From: Macrotrachela quadricornifera
Lineage: Eukaryota > Rotifera > Eurotatoria > Philodinida > Philodinidae
NCBI GenBank assembly: GCA_022393335.1
Contig: JAJEKB010020412.1
Coordinates: 1 to 64,000 of the forward strand
Direction: 5' to 3'
DNA: 64,000 bases
Of the stretch, positions 21,824 through 33,204 are shown one piece after another. How positions within the stretch are numbered: position 1 is the stretch's first letter; each line of letters starts with the position of its first letter. The notes beneath the pieces are model-generated. The model did not search any database, was not told the DNA's origin, and worked only from the letters and a program-made list of their open reading frames with translations. The translations under genes were made by a program, and so were the position numbers.

Positions 21824-24800
21824 TCAAGTAAATAAAATATACTCAGATGAAATAAAAGGTACTGTGCCATCAATAGAAACGACACTATCATAATGTTCAA
21901 TATTTGGATCATAGCAAATATTTAATTGTTCATCAAGGAAATCAGACCCAGAAATTAGTATAGCTCTTTTATTGATTTCATGAACAATTATATTTTTGTT
22001 GATGGCAATTGCTGTAGCTAAAACTATCACATGGTCAACGTAAGTTCCATTTTTACTCATTTCTTTAATATAATCTTCTATTGTCAAATACGTTTGATTA
22101 ATATATGGTACAAATTCATTTATATTTTCAATTAAATGGTTTAATGTCTGATGCCGAATTTTTAAATGATCATTTTCGTGATTATAGAGTTGATGTGAAA
22201 TTGCACGAAAAAAACAGTTACCATCTCCTAAAATATTTTTCTTCTTTAAACCTAGACTAGATAGTTGTTCATTAAAATCAGATCTGTTCTTTGTTTCGTC
22301 TATACAATTTTCTATGTTTTTATCATAATAAGTACGAAGGAATAGTTTTTGTTTTACGTTTAAAACATTATTAATAGTATCGGTAGTTGATGGAACTTTC
22401 CTTTTTTTAAATGTATTATTTAATTTTGTTTGTCTCGAATTTCTTTTTCGTTTATTTATATTATTACAAATATTCAAGCTTGATAATGAAGTATGTAAAG
22501 GATTATCTATGTTCATTATGTCATCATTATTAAAAAGAATTTCTTTATTTGATTTATTTTTTATATTTTCTACATTAACAGAACAAACTATTGCTTCATG
22601 AAAACTATAAAATGTTCCTATTACATTTTGACGTTGATCTTTATCCATTTCAAAATTAGCATAAACGCAATCAAGACTTGTCAAACTATTTGTAGTAGAT
22701 ATATTTTTAAACATATTTTTAAAACCTAAATCTTTTAGTTTTGTTTCAATAGGTTTTGATTTATTATCAAGACTATCTTCATTAAAATCACCAATAAGAA
22801 CAATATTTTTTTCAATATTAATTTCATTTAAATGTTCAATTAGATTTACAATAAATTCTTTTTTATCTTGCTGTGGCGATCGATAACATATGATAATGAA
22901 GATGTTATATTTTTCTATTTCAAAAGTAATATATTCAAGATTTAAATGTTTATATGGATCAATTTTCTTTACACAAATAGTTTCTCGACAATATAGTGCA
23001 ATACCACCACCTTTTTGTCCATGAAGCAAATGATTTGATTCAAAGGAAGATGATCGTGTTTTATGAACAAAATTGTAACCATTAATTTGAAGATGATCTA
23101 CTTGATTATCATCTTTCAACCATGTTTCTACTAAACAAATTAAATCTGCTTTATATATTAAATGATGATTATGAAATGCGTTAAAATTGCATTTTAATCC
23201 TTCAATATTATGAAATAGTATATTTAAGAATTGTGGAGATTCTTGAAATATTAGTTCTTTTTTTCTTATTACTTTCATTTGAGAAAGAACTGTTTCAATA
23301 TTTTCATTACAGTAAAATTTATCGAAGTGTAAGTCCATAAGAAATAATCCTTCTAGAATACGAACACGTGATAATGCTGTATATCCCATACCATTTCCAA
23401 ATAGATCTTTAGTACTAATCACAACTTCATCAACAGTAATTTCTTGAGCTTTATGTACAGTAATTGCCCAACTAAGACGTAGAGGAAATTGTTTTATTCC
23501 TTTTTTACTTCTTAAATGACAATCTTCACGATCAAAAGTATCACTTTCTCGTATTACACATATTGTATCATGTCCATAATAATGTGGACAATTAACTCGA
23601 TGAAGACGTCCCACTTTAGATGAATCACATTTGATTATTATACGAGAAACTTCTTTATTATTATTTTCCATGAAATCAACAATACGACCAAGAACACCAT
23701 TTGCCAAACCATCATTTACACAGATATTTTTTGTTATCATAATTCGTGCATTTCTAGCAAGTCTTAATGGTTTAATATGTTTTTTTGTATTTTTTTTCTC
23801 ATTAGATTTGATTTCTTTATCATTATTATCAACTTCGTAAAATGTTCGAATATCGGTACAAATTTTTTCGATCATTTCTTCGTTATGTGCATCAACTTGG
23901 ACATTTCGAGCAAAAAGATGTAATGCTTCTAGATGATATTCCTTATTCAAGTAACGCTGATGACATTTTTCAAGTACATCACGATCTTCTTTAGTCATAT
24001 CTTCTGTTTTTTTAAGTTTTCGAATACGATTAAGCATTTGTGAAAAAAAATATTTGTTTTTTGTCTTTCATTGATTTTTAGTTCAACACATTCAAAATGA
24101 TCAGAGCAAAGTAAAGATGAATAAATACTGCAAGATGCTACAGGTGAACATTGATAAAAATCACCGATTGCAATTATACCAACGTTACCAAAAATGGATG
24201 TATTTGAATGTACACCCATAATTTGAATAAGACGAGAATGCATAGCATCCCAAAGACTTGCTTGTATAAGAGAAACTTCATCAACAAATAATAGTTTAAG
24301 TGTACCCAATTTACAACGGTAACTATTTAGTTTTTCAGAAGATAAATTATCACTTAAATTATTATGTTGTGTTCCAATACCAAATGCACTATGAATGGTA
24401 ACTCCACCAACATTGACAGCTGCTGCACCAGTAAAAGCTGCAATCAATGTATGAATTTCATCAATATTTTCATCTGGTTCTAAATGTTTTTTACATGAAA
24501 ATATTTTTGTTGCTTCGTAATGAAGGCATTTTAATAGATGACTTTTACCTGTTCCTGCTCCTCCTGTAATAAATAAACGAAGAGGTTCAACGTCAGGATT
24601 ATGTAAGCGTTTTATACACCATTCTCGAACATGATAAAATATTTGTTGTTGTTCCTCATTCATTGATTCTAATAATGGTCTCATTTCATTTGTAGTACAA
24701 TAACTTTGTTTTAAACCAATAAATATATTTTTATTTTTTTTCTTATGAATTATGTTAAAATCAGGATTATTTTCTTGTTCTATTTCGACTAACCATGTAT

Positions 24801-27800
24801 TTTCTTTTTCTTTATTAGCGACAATTTCAGCCCATTCATCATTTTTCATATTCGATGACAACTCATTGTATAATGATTCCATTTCTTCTGCTTCTTTGAA
24901 ATGAGCTTCATATTTTTCTTGATTTTCATGAACAATATCTTTTACTTTTCTTATACATTGTTGTTGAAAATCAAAAAATTCACCTATTTGATAAAACATT
25001 TCATAAGGTTTTTTTAATTGATCTCGACTTCTTATCGGTAAATAAAGACAAAGTAAATTTTCAAAATAATCTTCTTTATTTATTTCTTTATTGTAATACG
25101 GATAACGAATAATTGTCTTACGATTACAACGTTTTTTAACAGCAAAATTAAGTGTTTATAAGTATTTTATTGATGTTTTTGGATTTTTAATTTTTTTGTT
25201 AATAGTTACTATTTCATATTCTGATGCAAAATCTGCCATACAAATATCAAATTCAGGACCCATTGGTCTATCAAAATATTTATCAGCTAAATTGGACATG
25301 TATATAGTATCATCTTCTGGATCCATTTGTTTCAACATGCTAGGCGATTTTAAAAATTTACAACTATTTGAATGTGCTGGTACAAAAACAAAGCCTCGAC
25401 TACAATAAGTAAGTGGCATTTTAGTAGCACGATAAACAGCTTCTTGTACACTAACTTGTCGATGATTAAAAAATGTACCTGTTAGTTTTTTCATTTCTTC
25501 TCTTACTGACATATTACCTTCACGACATTCTTTATGCGTTGTTTCAAGTAATAAACTCATCTCTCTTTCAGGTTTCGTTGTGTAAGACATGATATATTTA
25601 GCACATGCATATGGATCAAGTACAAATTGAATATCCATGTTAGCATTCCATGCTCTTAATAATTCTTCATTATATTGATTGACCCATCGAGCATTAGGTT
25701 CTCGTTTATGAATTATAGTAGGTCTACTATGAACAGTTCGAAGTGCATATTCGTAGTCGTCGTAGGTCCAATTATATTTTTCTACAAGATTGTCAAAATC
25801 AGTCCATGACAATATTTTTTCTTTTTCTAATGCATTCATTATTGCACTCATTTCAATGAGAATTTGTTTGATTTTTTTAAAATGGGCCTTATCTTCATCA
25901 ATATAAGCTTTAATTGGTTCACATATACATGTACGACGAGAAACTGAACGAGGAAATCCAAAACGACAAAGTATCTTAAAAAATTTTAAACAAGATTTTG
26001 AATGATTACGAGAATGAGTTTGTAATTCTTTAATAAGATAGTGTAATATAACATCTTCATATAGAGAAGGAAATCGTGTTGTAATGTATTTATCACAAAA
26101 TTTCACAATTTCTTCACGAGTTTTTTCATCTGTTTCAGGTCCTTTGTATTTAGGTGCATCTTCTACCCAAAGTGGCATATGTGCATGTGGTGATCCTCAT
26201 AATTGCATTTCTATACGTACAAACCAATCTGTTACTTTTCCTAAACAATATGCTCCACCTTTGATAAATGAATTCATAAAAGTATTAAATCGTTTTTCAA
26301 ACATGCGAGCAGCTAGAACAGGATTTGCTCGTAAAAGTTTTGTTTTTTCTTGAAATGTATATGATTCTTTAATTTCAGCTCTACTATGACGTACGAAAGT
26401 ATCGATAAATTCTTTCCAACGCAAATCAACACATGATAACGTAAGGAAAAAATTAGAAAAACTTATTTGACGCGTCATACCAAATAAATCTTTTAAACGT
26501 TGATTCCAAAATTGTGGACTACCTCGAACTGATTGTGAATGACGATATATCATATCCTTATTCATTAGAAATTGCATTTGTGTTTCATTCAAACTCTGTT
26601 TAGCATTTATTGGTAATTTCTTACGAAAGGCAACATTAATACCAGAGAATACTTCTTTTACATCACCTAAATATTGTAGAAAAAAAATATAATTAGAATC
26701 CCCAGCAAAACGAGAATCTGATGAGAATAAACGTGCTTTACAATATTCTTTCCATTTCAGATCAGTTATACGTTCTTCATTATATGAACCTTGACCGTCT
26801 GGAAACAAATATGGAAAAGCTAATGATTCGATTGTTTTATCGGTTAATAATGAACTTAATTTATTTTTTTCTGCTGGTGTTACTATACATGGTTCTTTAT
26901 CATACAATAAGAAATCATTAAAATCACATGGTTGTATACATGAATCTGTACCAATATTATATTTAGTACGAACATCGTCATTATCTTCAACAATTTCTTT
27001 ATCATCATCTATACTTTTATTATCTATTTCACCTAAAGCTAATCTTTTAAGACGATATTCATTATTTTTTTCTATCTTTTCTGTTAGATTTTCTTTTTCA
27101 ACTGTATCAACATTCATTACTTCAATTATTGACTCATCATTATTTATGTTATCTTGTTCTTTGTCAGAGACAAGATAATTTTCATCAATCTCATTAATTT
27201 TGATATTTTTATATCCTGGATGTATTTTAGTTAAAATATTTAGTGCATCTCGTAGATCATGTGGTTTTATATATTGTTCTTTCCACACAGCTTTATATTG
27301 TAATCTATGTTTTAATTGTAATCTAACCATCATTGATTTATCAATAGGACGTGGTAAAGCAGTCACTGTATCTTGCACATCAGATGGTACACAATGAAGT
27401 GGTCCCTTAGTACCTTTTTGGGAAAATCTACTTGATAATTTACGAGATGTTAGATTTACAATTTTCATAAATGGTAATCTTAGAGCAATTAAATGTTTTT
27501 CAAGATCATTTAATTTTTTCAGTTCAGAAGGAATTTCACTGACTTCAAGATGATTTACAATCGCTCGACATGACATCTGTCCTTTTTTTATTTTTTCTGA
27601 ACACGATTTACAAATCCATTTTGCATCTGTTAACATAGAATCATTTAAGCGAGATTCAATCGAATTTTTTATTATACTTGACATATATTTATTTTCTATA
27701 TACGGTATGACTTGATGACGAAACAATACTAATCGACACGATATACAAATATAGTCTGGTCCTTCTTGAATTATTTTTCGAAATATTTTCAAGTTTTTTA

Positions 27801-28699
27801 TGTATAAACCTCGATGTTTTATTGGACATGTATAACTCTCATTAACAATGTATTTTTTAAGAATACGTCTACTTTGATTATAAATTCGTCTTAATTTTTG
27901 TTTATTTACTGTATTATTATTTCGATAATGATTTAATGCACATTCAATTGTTTTCAATCGTATCAAATTGTTAGTATAATATTTTCTTAAAACTTCTTTT
28001 TGTTGCACGTGCTTTATATTTATTACGAAATTCTGCATCAGTATAATATTTTCTTAAAACTTCTTTTTTTGTATATGCTTTATGTTGATCCCGAAATTCT
28101 ACATCAGTATGATACTTACTCAAACTATTTTTCTTACATTGAGCCATGTGTTCATAATGAAAGTTTAAGTTATTATGGTACTTAGTTAAACTATGTGTTC
28201 TTGATCTAGCCTTTTCTTGTTCACGAAAATTAATATCATTTTGATATTTATTTTGAAAATATTCAATAGAATTTTCATTTTTTTTTGTTTGAAATAAAAC
28301 ATTTTCAGAATATTTTCTGTTGAACCAAGTAGCTTGTCTTTGTTTCAAAACAGCTATTTCATTACCTTTAACACTATAGTTATAAGATTTGTTTTTTCTA
28401 TTTAATATTTGTCTTTTTCGATTTTGATCTCGTCGACAAACTTTCGAAACAAGCTTTTTAGTAATATCCTGAACAATATTAAAATCTTCAAATTCTGATT
28501 TACTGTCAACTCCATTACACGTTATAACTTCGATATTGCTGTTATCAACAAAACTATGTATTTGAGCTTTTGCTCGTTTATAAGCTTTTTTACGTGCTTT
28601 AACTTTTGCTGCAATTGATTTCTTGCGAACCATGTTATCACTTAACTTGTTGAGATAAATGGAACAAAGGTTTCTTTCAAAATTTATCTTCTTTAACAC
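21824..28699 (-). pseudogene. Helentron RepHel polyprotein: Rep(HUH)-PIF1 helicase-EEP endonuclease-OTU, four lesions
   Basis: Best start is ATG at 28633 (MVRKKSIAAKVK); an in-frame upstream ATG is at 28699. Domains in order: basic N-terminus with 22-aa repeats (KYHTDVEFRDQHKAYTKK type, 28260-27970); a Cys-rich region with CISC and CKSC (about 27750-27580); Helitron Rep with HUH pair in GSPHAHMP (26179-26187) and tyrosine motif [11 protein letters not shown] (about 25610-25575); PIF1 helicase with Walker A GGAGTGKS (about 24565), LFVDEVS (about 24285) and a TVHKAQ motif (about 23455); endonuclease/exonuclease/phosphatase domain with CYRSPQQ and GDFNED (about 23200-22560); and OTU-type cysteine protease with GDGNCFFRAI (about 22230) and EHYDSV (about 21890). 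Lesions: a frameshift in an A-run near 28003, TGA at 26197-26199, TAA at 25156-25158, and a one-base loss near 24037. Catalytic residues are otherwise intact. Confidence 0.9.
27965..28270 (-). repeat. In-gene tandem repeats of 22 codons
   Basis: Within the N-terminus of the Helentron protein, at least five units of the form KY(H/Y).D..FR...KA...K..L. follow each other, about 66 bp each. The last unit has two fewer A residues in its AC-A(n)-G run than its neighbour, which causes the first frameshift. Confidence 0.8.
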
Positions 28700-28953
28700 T
28701 TGGTGAAGATAAATTATTTTTTAAGTAAGAAACCTTTAAATACAAAAAATCTATCGAATTTAATCTTCTCTATCACTTGGTGAAGATATATTCGAATAAA
28801 CGAAGGTTTCTTCAGAGTTATATCTTCTTTAAAACTTGATGAAGATAAACTCTTTCTTAGTAAGAAACCTTTATATTGAAAAAGTTTCTTTCGAATTAAA
28901 TCTTCTTTATCACTTGGTGAAGATAAATTCGTTATTACTATATAAGATACTTT
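28681..28953 (-). promoter_or_regulatory. Hairpin array upstream of the Helentron ORF (two 137-bp units)
   Basis: Four imperfect palindromes of about 35 bp lie at 28681-28715, 28757-28792, 28817-28850 and 28894-28929. Each has the arms ATTTATCTTC and GAAGATAAAT around a CACTTGGT-like loop. Spacings of 76, 60 and 77 bp show a tandem duplication of a 137-bp unit holding two hairpins. The words AGTAAGAAACCTTTA and AAGGTTTCTT recur between them. The array ends about 50 bp before the likely start codon. It may be a Rep-binding or promoter region. Confidence 0.75.
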
Positions 28954-29561
28954 TGAAAAATCTAAAAACTTAAACTTTATATGCAAAATTTTATTTGAAT
29001 TTTTTTGATAGCAACATCACATGAAAATCTAAAAACAAATCAATCAAGTACAATTTAAAGTTAAGAATTGAATTTAAAAATTGTAAATGTCAAAATCTAA
29101 TGATTTTCTTAATAATCTAATTAAATCTAATAGACATTTCTTAACATATGTTATAACTGTTCACCTCTACAAATACTAAAACCAATCATTTGTCAATATA
29201 ATTTCTTTGTCAATCCATTAATTATCGTTTGTAAATCGCATTGGCCAAATCATTAGTTCAAATAAATTAAACGCTAAATTTTCATGCTGAATTCATCTTT
29301 TAATTATCTCAAACTTTGAAAAAAAACAAAGTCCTATGAAAATCTCCATTTTGCTACGCTTCCTGTGACGAAAGAAAACTTTCTATTGAAAATTAGAAAA
29401 CGCATGATCATAGTTCGATCTTCATATTTTAATCTCGCGTTTCAACGAATATTTTGCGACTTTCCGTTCACGAGATAATCGTTCCACAAAATGACAAGTT
29501 TTGATGTGTACGTCGAGAAAGTAAGAAAAAGCTTGTCAGCGCAGTCCCTTTGGGACTAAAA
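28954..29561. other. Intergenic, no gene seen
   Basis: AT-rich sequence, with a small perfect hairpin AGTCCCTTTGGGACT near 29543. The 5' end of the Helentron-type element probably lies here but was not recognised. Confidence 0.5.
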
Positions 29562-29786
29562 TGTGGAACTCACATATCTCTGAAAAACCGGATCTTAGCT
29601 AAATAAACATAGGAACCAATTTCTGTATGGTACCTGTCTGTAATGGACGGGTGTCTGTAATGGAGAGGTGTCTGTAATGGGGGCTGTCTGTAATGGGTAT
29701 GTGTGTAAGGGGGGGGGGGTAGAGGGGGGAGCCGCAAAACTTCGACTTAAAACTTACACTCACATTTTTCATATGTGAGTTCCACA
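29562..29786. mobile_element. Small foldback element with 16-bp perfect inverted ends
   Basis: TGTGGAACTCACATAT at 29562-29577 is matched by its exact reverse complement at 29771-29786. The inside holds a minisatellite of GTCTGTAATGG units and a G-rich tract. The length of 225 bp and absence of coding potential fit a MITE. No target duplication was identified. Confidence 0.6.
29630..29712. repeat. GTCTGTAATGG minisatellite
   Basis: Four consecutive GTCTGTAATGG-containing units (17-18 bp each, spacers of the CGGGT/AGAGGT type), followed by a run of ten G residues near 29710. Confidence 0.85.
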
Positions 29787-29792
29787 AAAATA

Positions 29793-29905
29793 CAAGAAAA
29801 AAAAAACTCGCGAAGGACTACAGAAATGCTTATGCTTCGCATCGCATTAAAAAAAAAAAACTCACGAAGGGCTCCAGAAATGCTTATGCTTCGCATCCCA
29901 TTAAA
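29793..29905. repeat. Tandem duplication of about 55 bp
   Basis: Two adjacent copies of a unit containing an A-tract, ACTC.CGAAGG.CT.CAGAAAT and GCTTATGCTTCGCATC, with few differences. Confidence 0.85.
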
Positions 29906-30311
29906 TATGTAGATTTTATGTGACTTTACTATATGAAAGATTATATCAATTTGAATTCTTATACAGAAAAGTCTATAAATGAGTAAGTTATAACTTATGA
30001 CTCACACTGATAAGAAAAAAGGAAGAAATAGATTTTGCGTAGGTGAAAAGAATGAATATAGTAACATGGTGTTTTTATTATCAAATGTATGTACACAATG
30101 TATATCGTGAGAAATTGCGACACATGACATCGATTAAATCTGCGAAAACGAAAGATTAAATGAATGAATAATAATTTATCAAGATTATTAATAGTACAAA
30201 CACAATGATACTGAGCTAAGTATAAAAACTCATTTATATTTAACACAAATTACATTTTATTACTTTCACATTCATTCATTACATTCTTTTGCATATAAAA
30301 ATACATTTAGT

Positions 30312-30587
30312 ATGGTTCGAATTCTTATCTTTGGACTTGTTCTTTGGATGGCCATAACATTTCTTCATAAAGCAAATGCACAAACCTGCACACATTGCTT
30401 AAGTGGTGGCTATTGTCCATGTTCACATCCACAATGCTGTATTGTCGGTGGAGTTAAAAAATGCTGCCGCTTCCGCTCGACCGAATTGGGAGGTCAATTA
30501 GGCAAGGACACGGAAATGATCAATGACAAGACACATGACAATGATGATGGTGTACCACGTTTTGGCTTTCCATTGTCAACAAAATAA
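30312..30587 (+). CDS. Small secreted cysteine-rich protein
   Basis: A single-exon ORF of 91 aa. The N-terminus has a basic residue followed by a hydrophobic core (ILIFGLVLWMAITFL) and a likely signal-peptidase site after ANA. The mature part has eight cysteines packed into about 28 residues: C..C, GGYCPC, QCC and KKCC. Such spacing suggests four disulphides in a compact knot. The C-terminal tail is acidic and Asp/Asn-rich with no Cys. An AATAAA signal lies at 30697. I do not recognise the family; a defence, matrix or signalling peptide would all fit. The start is the only ATG before the signal peptide. Confidence 0.7.
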   Translation: MVRILIFGLVLWMAITFLHKANAQTCTHCLSGGYCPCSHPQCCIVGGVKKCCRFRSTELGGQLGKDTEMINDKTHDNDDGVPRFGFPLSTK

Positions 30588-30780
30588 CTCAAGAAACTTT
30601 AACTATATCTCTATAGCTGAAGACTTGTGACTGCATGAATGCAACTCTTCAGTTAGCTTGATCTTGACATATTTGTACTTAACTTTTTTCTTCATGAATA
30701 AAATAAAACACCATATATCTAAATTTATGAAATTCGCAAGTTAAATTCAAGCATTAAATATCTTACATCTGAAAAACAAC

Positions 30781-31300
30781 AAAATTCACGTTGGCAAAGT
30801 AAGCGGCAGATTTGAATTTTTCCAGCGAACATTGGCACATTAACCTTTGTCGAAGTAACTCATCAGTGTGCCTTGTACAACTCGACGAGCTCTATCCAAT
30901 GATGCAATCAGATTTTTCATAGCTAAAACTATGATCGAGAAAATCTCAAAATACTGTGTTTTTTCAATGAAATTGTGGCAAGATATTCGAGTAAAAGCTG
31001 CCTATATTCATTTTCTTCACTATGTCAATCCTGAAAACACTTGTGTCTTGTGCAACTCGATGAGTTCTATCCAATGGCATACTCAGACCTTCAATAGCTT
31101 CAACTATGATTTTTGGCAGATGGATGACGCTAGAAAAATTCTGAAAATCGTAGTTTGAGCTTCGAAAATCTAAGTATACTATTGGATAGAACTCATCGAG
31201 TTGTACAAGACACATTGATGAGCTGGTTCGACATAGGCTAGTATGCGAATATTCGCTGGAAAAACTTGAATCTGCCGCTAACTTCACCAACGTCAAAATT
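30781..31300. mobile_element. Foldback MITE, about 520 bp, with 53-bp imperfect inverted ends
   Basis: The left arm at 30781-30833 and right arm at 31248-31300 pair over 53 bp with about 80 percent identity; both contain GCGGCAGATT and TTTTTCCAGCGAA. A second inner pair, TTGTACAACTCGACGAG (from 30872) and CTCATCGAGTTGTACAA (31183-31199), also pairs, and a direct copy of the inner word lies near 31050. No protein is encoded. Confidence 0.75.
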
Positions 31301-31520
31301 CAGACATTCAAAGATACAATAAGAAAGGAATACTCTTATTCCCAAATAATTACACCGCATGTATTAATAGAATTAATGTAAATCAATTAAATCTTATGAT
31401 AAACATATTTGTTTTGTTCTATGAATACAATCTTTGGATATGTATATATAGGGAAGATTCGGAAAAGAAAAAAACCAAGATCATTATTTTCCTTATTTTA
31501 GAATTATTTTGTAAATAATG

Positions 31521-31612
31521 GGTCAAGAAAAATAAACTCCACACGTAAACTCCAAATTCGGAGCTCACTTACGCATCCATCTTTTCCTCATCGTTTGGAG
31601 TCCATGCTTTAT
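31521..31612. repeat. Partial MITE copy related to 40844-41006
   Basis: Words GGGTCAAG, ACTCCACACGTAAACTCC, GAGCTC.CTTACGC.TCCAT and TTGGAGT recur in the same order as in the complete element at 40844-41006. Confidence 0.5.
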
Positions 31613-32020
31613 CTATTTGCACAGCTAGACTTCTTGAAACTAGTTAACCAATTGAAATAATAATAATTGTTTCAATAACTAATGACTAATTAGTTACTAC
31701 TCAAACAATCGCTCCTAAACTAATCATTTGATTGCGAATTTGCGGTAATTAACCTGAGACATGAACTAATCAGGAATAACTCATTAAGTAATCAATTAAT
31801 CAGGACTTGTACTCAACTAATTAGCATTGACTGGGTTGAGTAATCAATCCACTAATATCTATATGCGGAGTTCTACCTTTAATATTTCTACCCATAGATA
31901 CGCATCTAACACATCATTTCAAGAAGTAGATATAGCTCTTCAAAATATGCTACGTGTGAGTGACCATAAGTCTTCATGGTCTAATCCGTGAGACGCATCC
32001 GATTCCTGAAAGCGTATCCT
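31613..32020. other. Intergenic with AATTAATCA-rich sequence
   Basis: Low-complexity stretch rich in TAATCA, ACTAATTAG and CAATTAATC words around 31680-31850. No gene is seen. Confidence 0.5.
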
Positions 32021-32024
32021 ATAA

Positions 32025-32370
32025 TGTCCTTGGAATCTTCAAAAATGATTGTATAGGGTACCTTTGAGGTCTTTAGGCATATCGTATTGGAGCATCCTTA
32101 AATCTTGAAGGCTTATCTTATTTGGTACCTTGAAGTCCTCAAGGCCTATCTTCTGAAATACATTGGGATCCTTAAGACCTATCCTATTAAGGTACCCAAA
32201 AGCCTTCAAGGTCTATCTTATAGGGTACCTTGGGGTCTTAAGGTCTATTCTTTCTGGTAACGTGGAATCCTTAAGCTTGATCATATGGAGTGCCTCGGAG
32301 TCCTTAAGGCATATTTAATGGACTACCTCGGTCTCCTCAAGAGTCATCCTATTGAGGGTATTGACTAGCT
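32025..32370. repeat. Minisatellite, 33-bp period, about ten units
   Basis: The phrase GGTACCTTGGGGTC-CTTAAGGCCTATCTTAT recurs with variation. GTACC-like anchors occur at 32058, 32092, 32125, 32159, 32192, 32225, 32257, 32290, 32323 and 32357, i.e. every 32-35 bp. The frame has no conserved translation. Confidence 0.85.
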
Positions 32371-33204
32371 CCAAAAATGCTATAAAATGGAATACTCTCA
32401 AATCGTCAGCTGTTACAATATGGGGTTAGCCATAAGTTGTAAGAACTTTTTCTCGAGAATACCGAGTTGTCCTCGTGGACTATAATTAAGAGTAACCATC
32501 GGTATTTGTGTTGGAGCGTGTGTTCAGCGAATTGAGCTGAAGCAAGTCCCTTGTTTTTCGTGCAGATGAATAGGCGCTGTAATGTACGTAAATGTGTATA
32601 GTCGTTTGACTGTAGAAGTGGTCAATATTGAAACAAAGTTTCAAGTAAGAAATTCTTTTCTCTAGGTGGTAACCAAGTGGCGAACCTCGCGGAGAATTGA
32701 TGAGGTAAGAACGACATGTGGTCGGCTCATATTCTATTTTGAAGGTGTAAAGTTGTTTGTAGTCATTGTTCCAAAAATTGTATCAAACCATGGAATGATA
32801 GCTGTCCAATCCATCTGTTACATGGACTTTTAGAAATCACAGAAAGTATTGAATTTGTAAATCTTGAGCACGCAGAAGTTTTCTTCCCAAATGACTACTT
32901 ATTAAGCGTTTTCCACAATTAGATGTGTCTCAATTCTAGATTTAGAGACGAAACAGATCTCGGTACTCAGATTTTGTGGGAAAGAATTGGATTTATGCGT
33001 GAAGCTTTCTCACAAAACCTACATCTGATGCCATGAACCATTCGTTTTATCTCTTCTCCATTATGCAACTAACCTGCACTACAGTGCGGGAGTCCGGATG
33101 TCAGAAATATGAGCATATTAATAAATCAGATACTAAATAGCGTAATGCTTTCGAAGAGAATTGGCAAATGTATTCAGCTTCAAGGATAAAATAAACCACT
33201 ACTA
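32371..33204. other. Intergenic, no gene seen
   Basis: Mixed-composition sequence with somewhat higher GC than its surroundings. No ORF, repeat or motif is recognised. Confidence 0.5.

Larger units (their letters stand above)
18027..28953 (-). mobile_element. Helitron-like element of Helentron type (probable extent)
   Basis: Minus-strand block holding, in order, an upstream hairpin array (28953-28681), a long Rep-helicase-endonuclease-OTU ORF (28633 to 21824, four lesions), an AT-rich tandem-repeat spacer, an RPA-like gene and a small unknown gene. The combination of HUH Rep, PIF1 helicase, endonuclease/exonuclease/phosphatase and OTU domains is the hallmark of Helentron/Helitron2 rolling-circle transposons, and RPA-like companions are known in some. 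Exact termini were not found: Helentrons make no target duplication and end in short subterminal inverted repeats that I could not identify. The stated 3' boundary simply encloses the two companion genes. Confidence 0.7.

Noticed and set aside
21824..24037. Separate gene starting at the ATG at 24037
   Set aside because: That ATG is created by a one-base loss; the protein continues directly from the helicase frame upstream.
28714..28986. Minus-strand ORF of 90 codons upstream of the Helentron gene
   Set aside because: Its protein repeats simply mirror the 137-bp hairpin units.
30291..30300. TATA box of the Cys-rich peptide gene
   Set aside because: TATAAAA lies only about 17 bp before the start codon, too close to place a normal transcription start; such words are common in AT-rich DNA.
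30964..31296. ORFs on both strands inside the foldback MITE
   Set aside because: They overlap and follow the inverted arms; no domain.
32025..32370. CRISPR-like array
   Set aside because: Units are contiguous 33-bp repeats without unique spacers, in a eukaryotic context.
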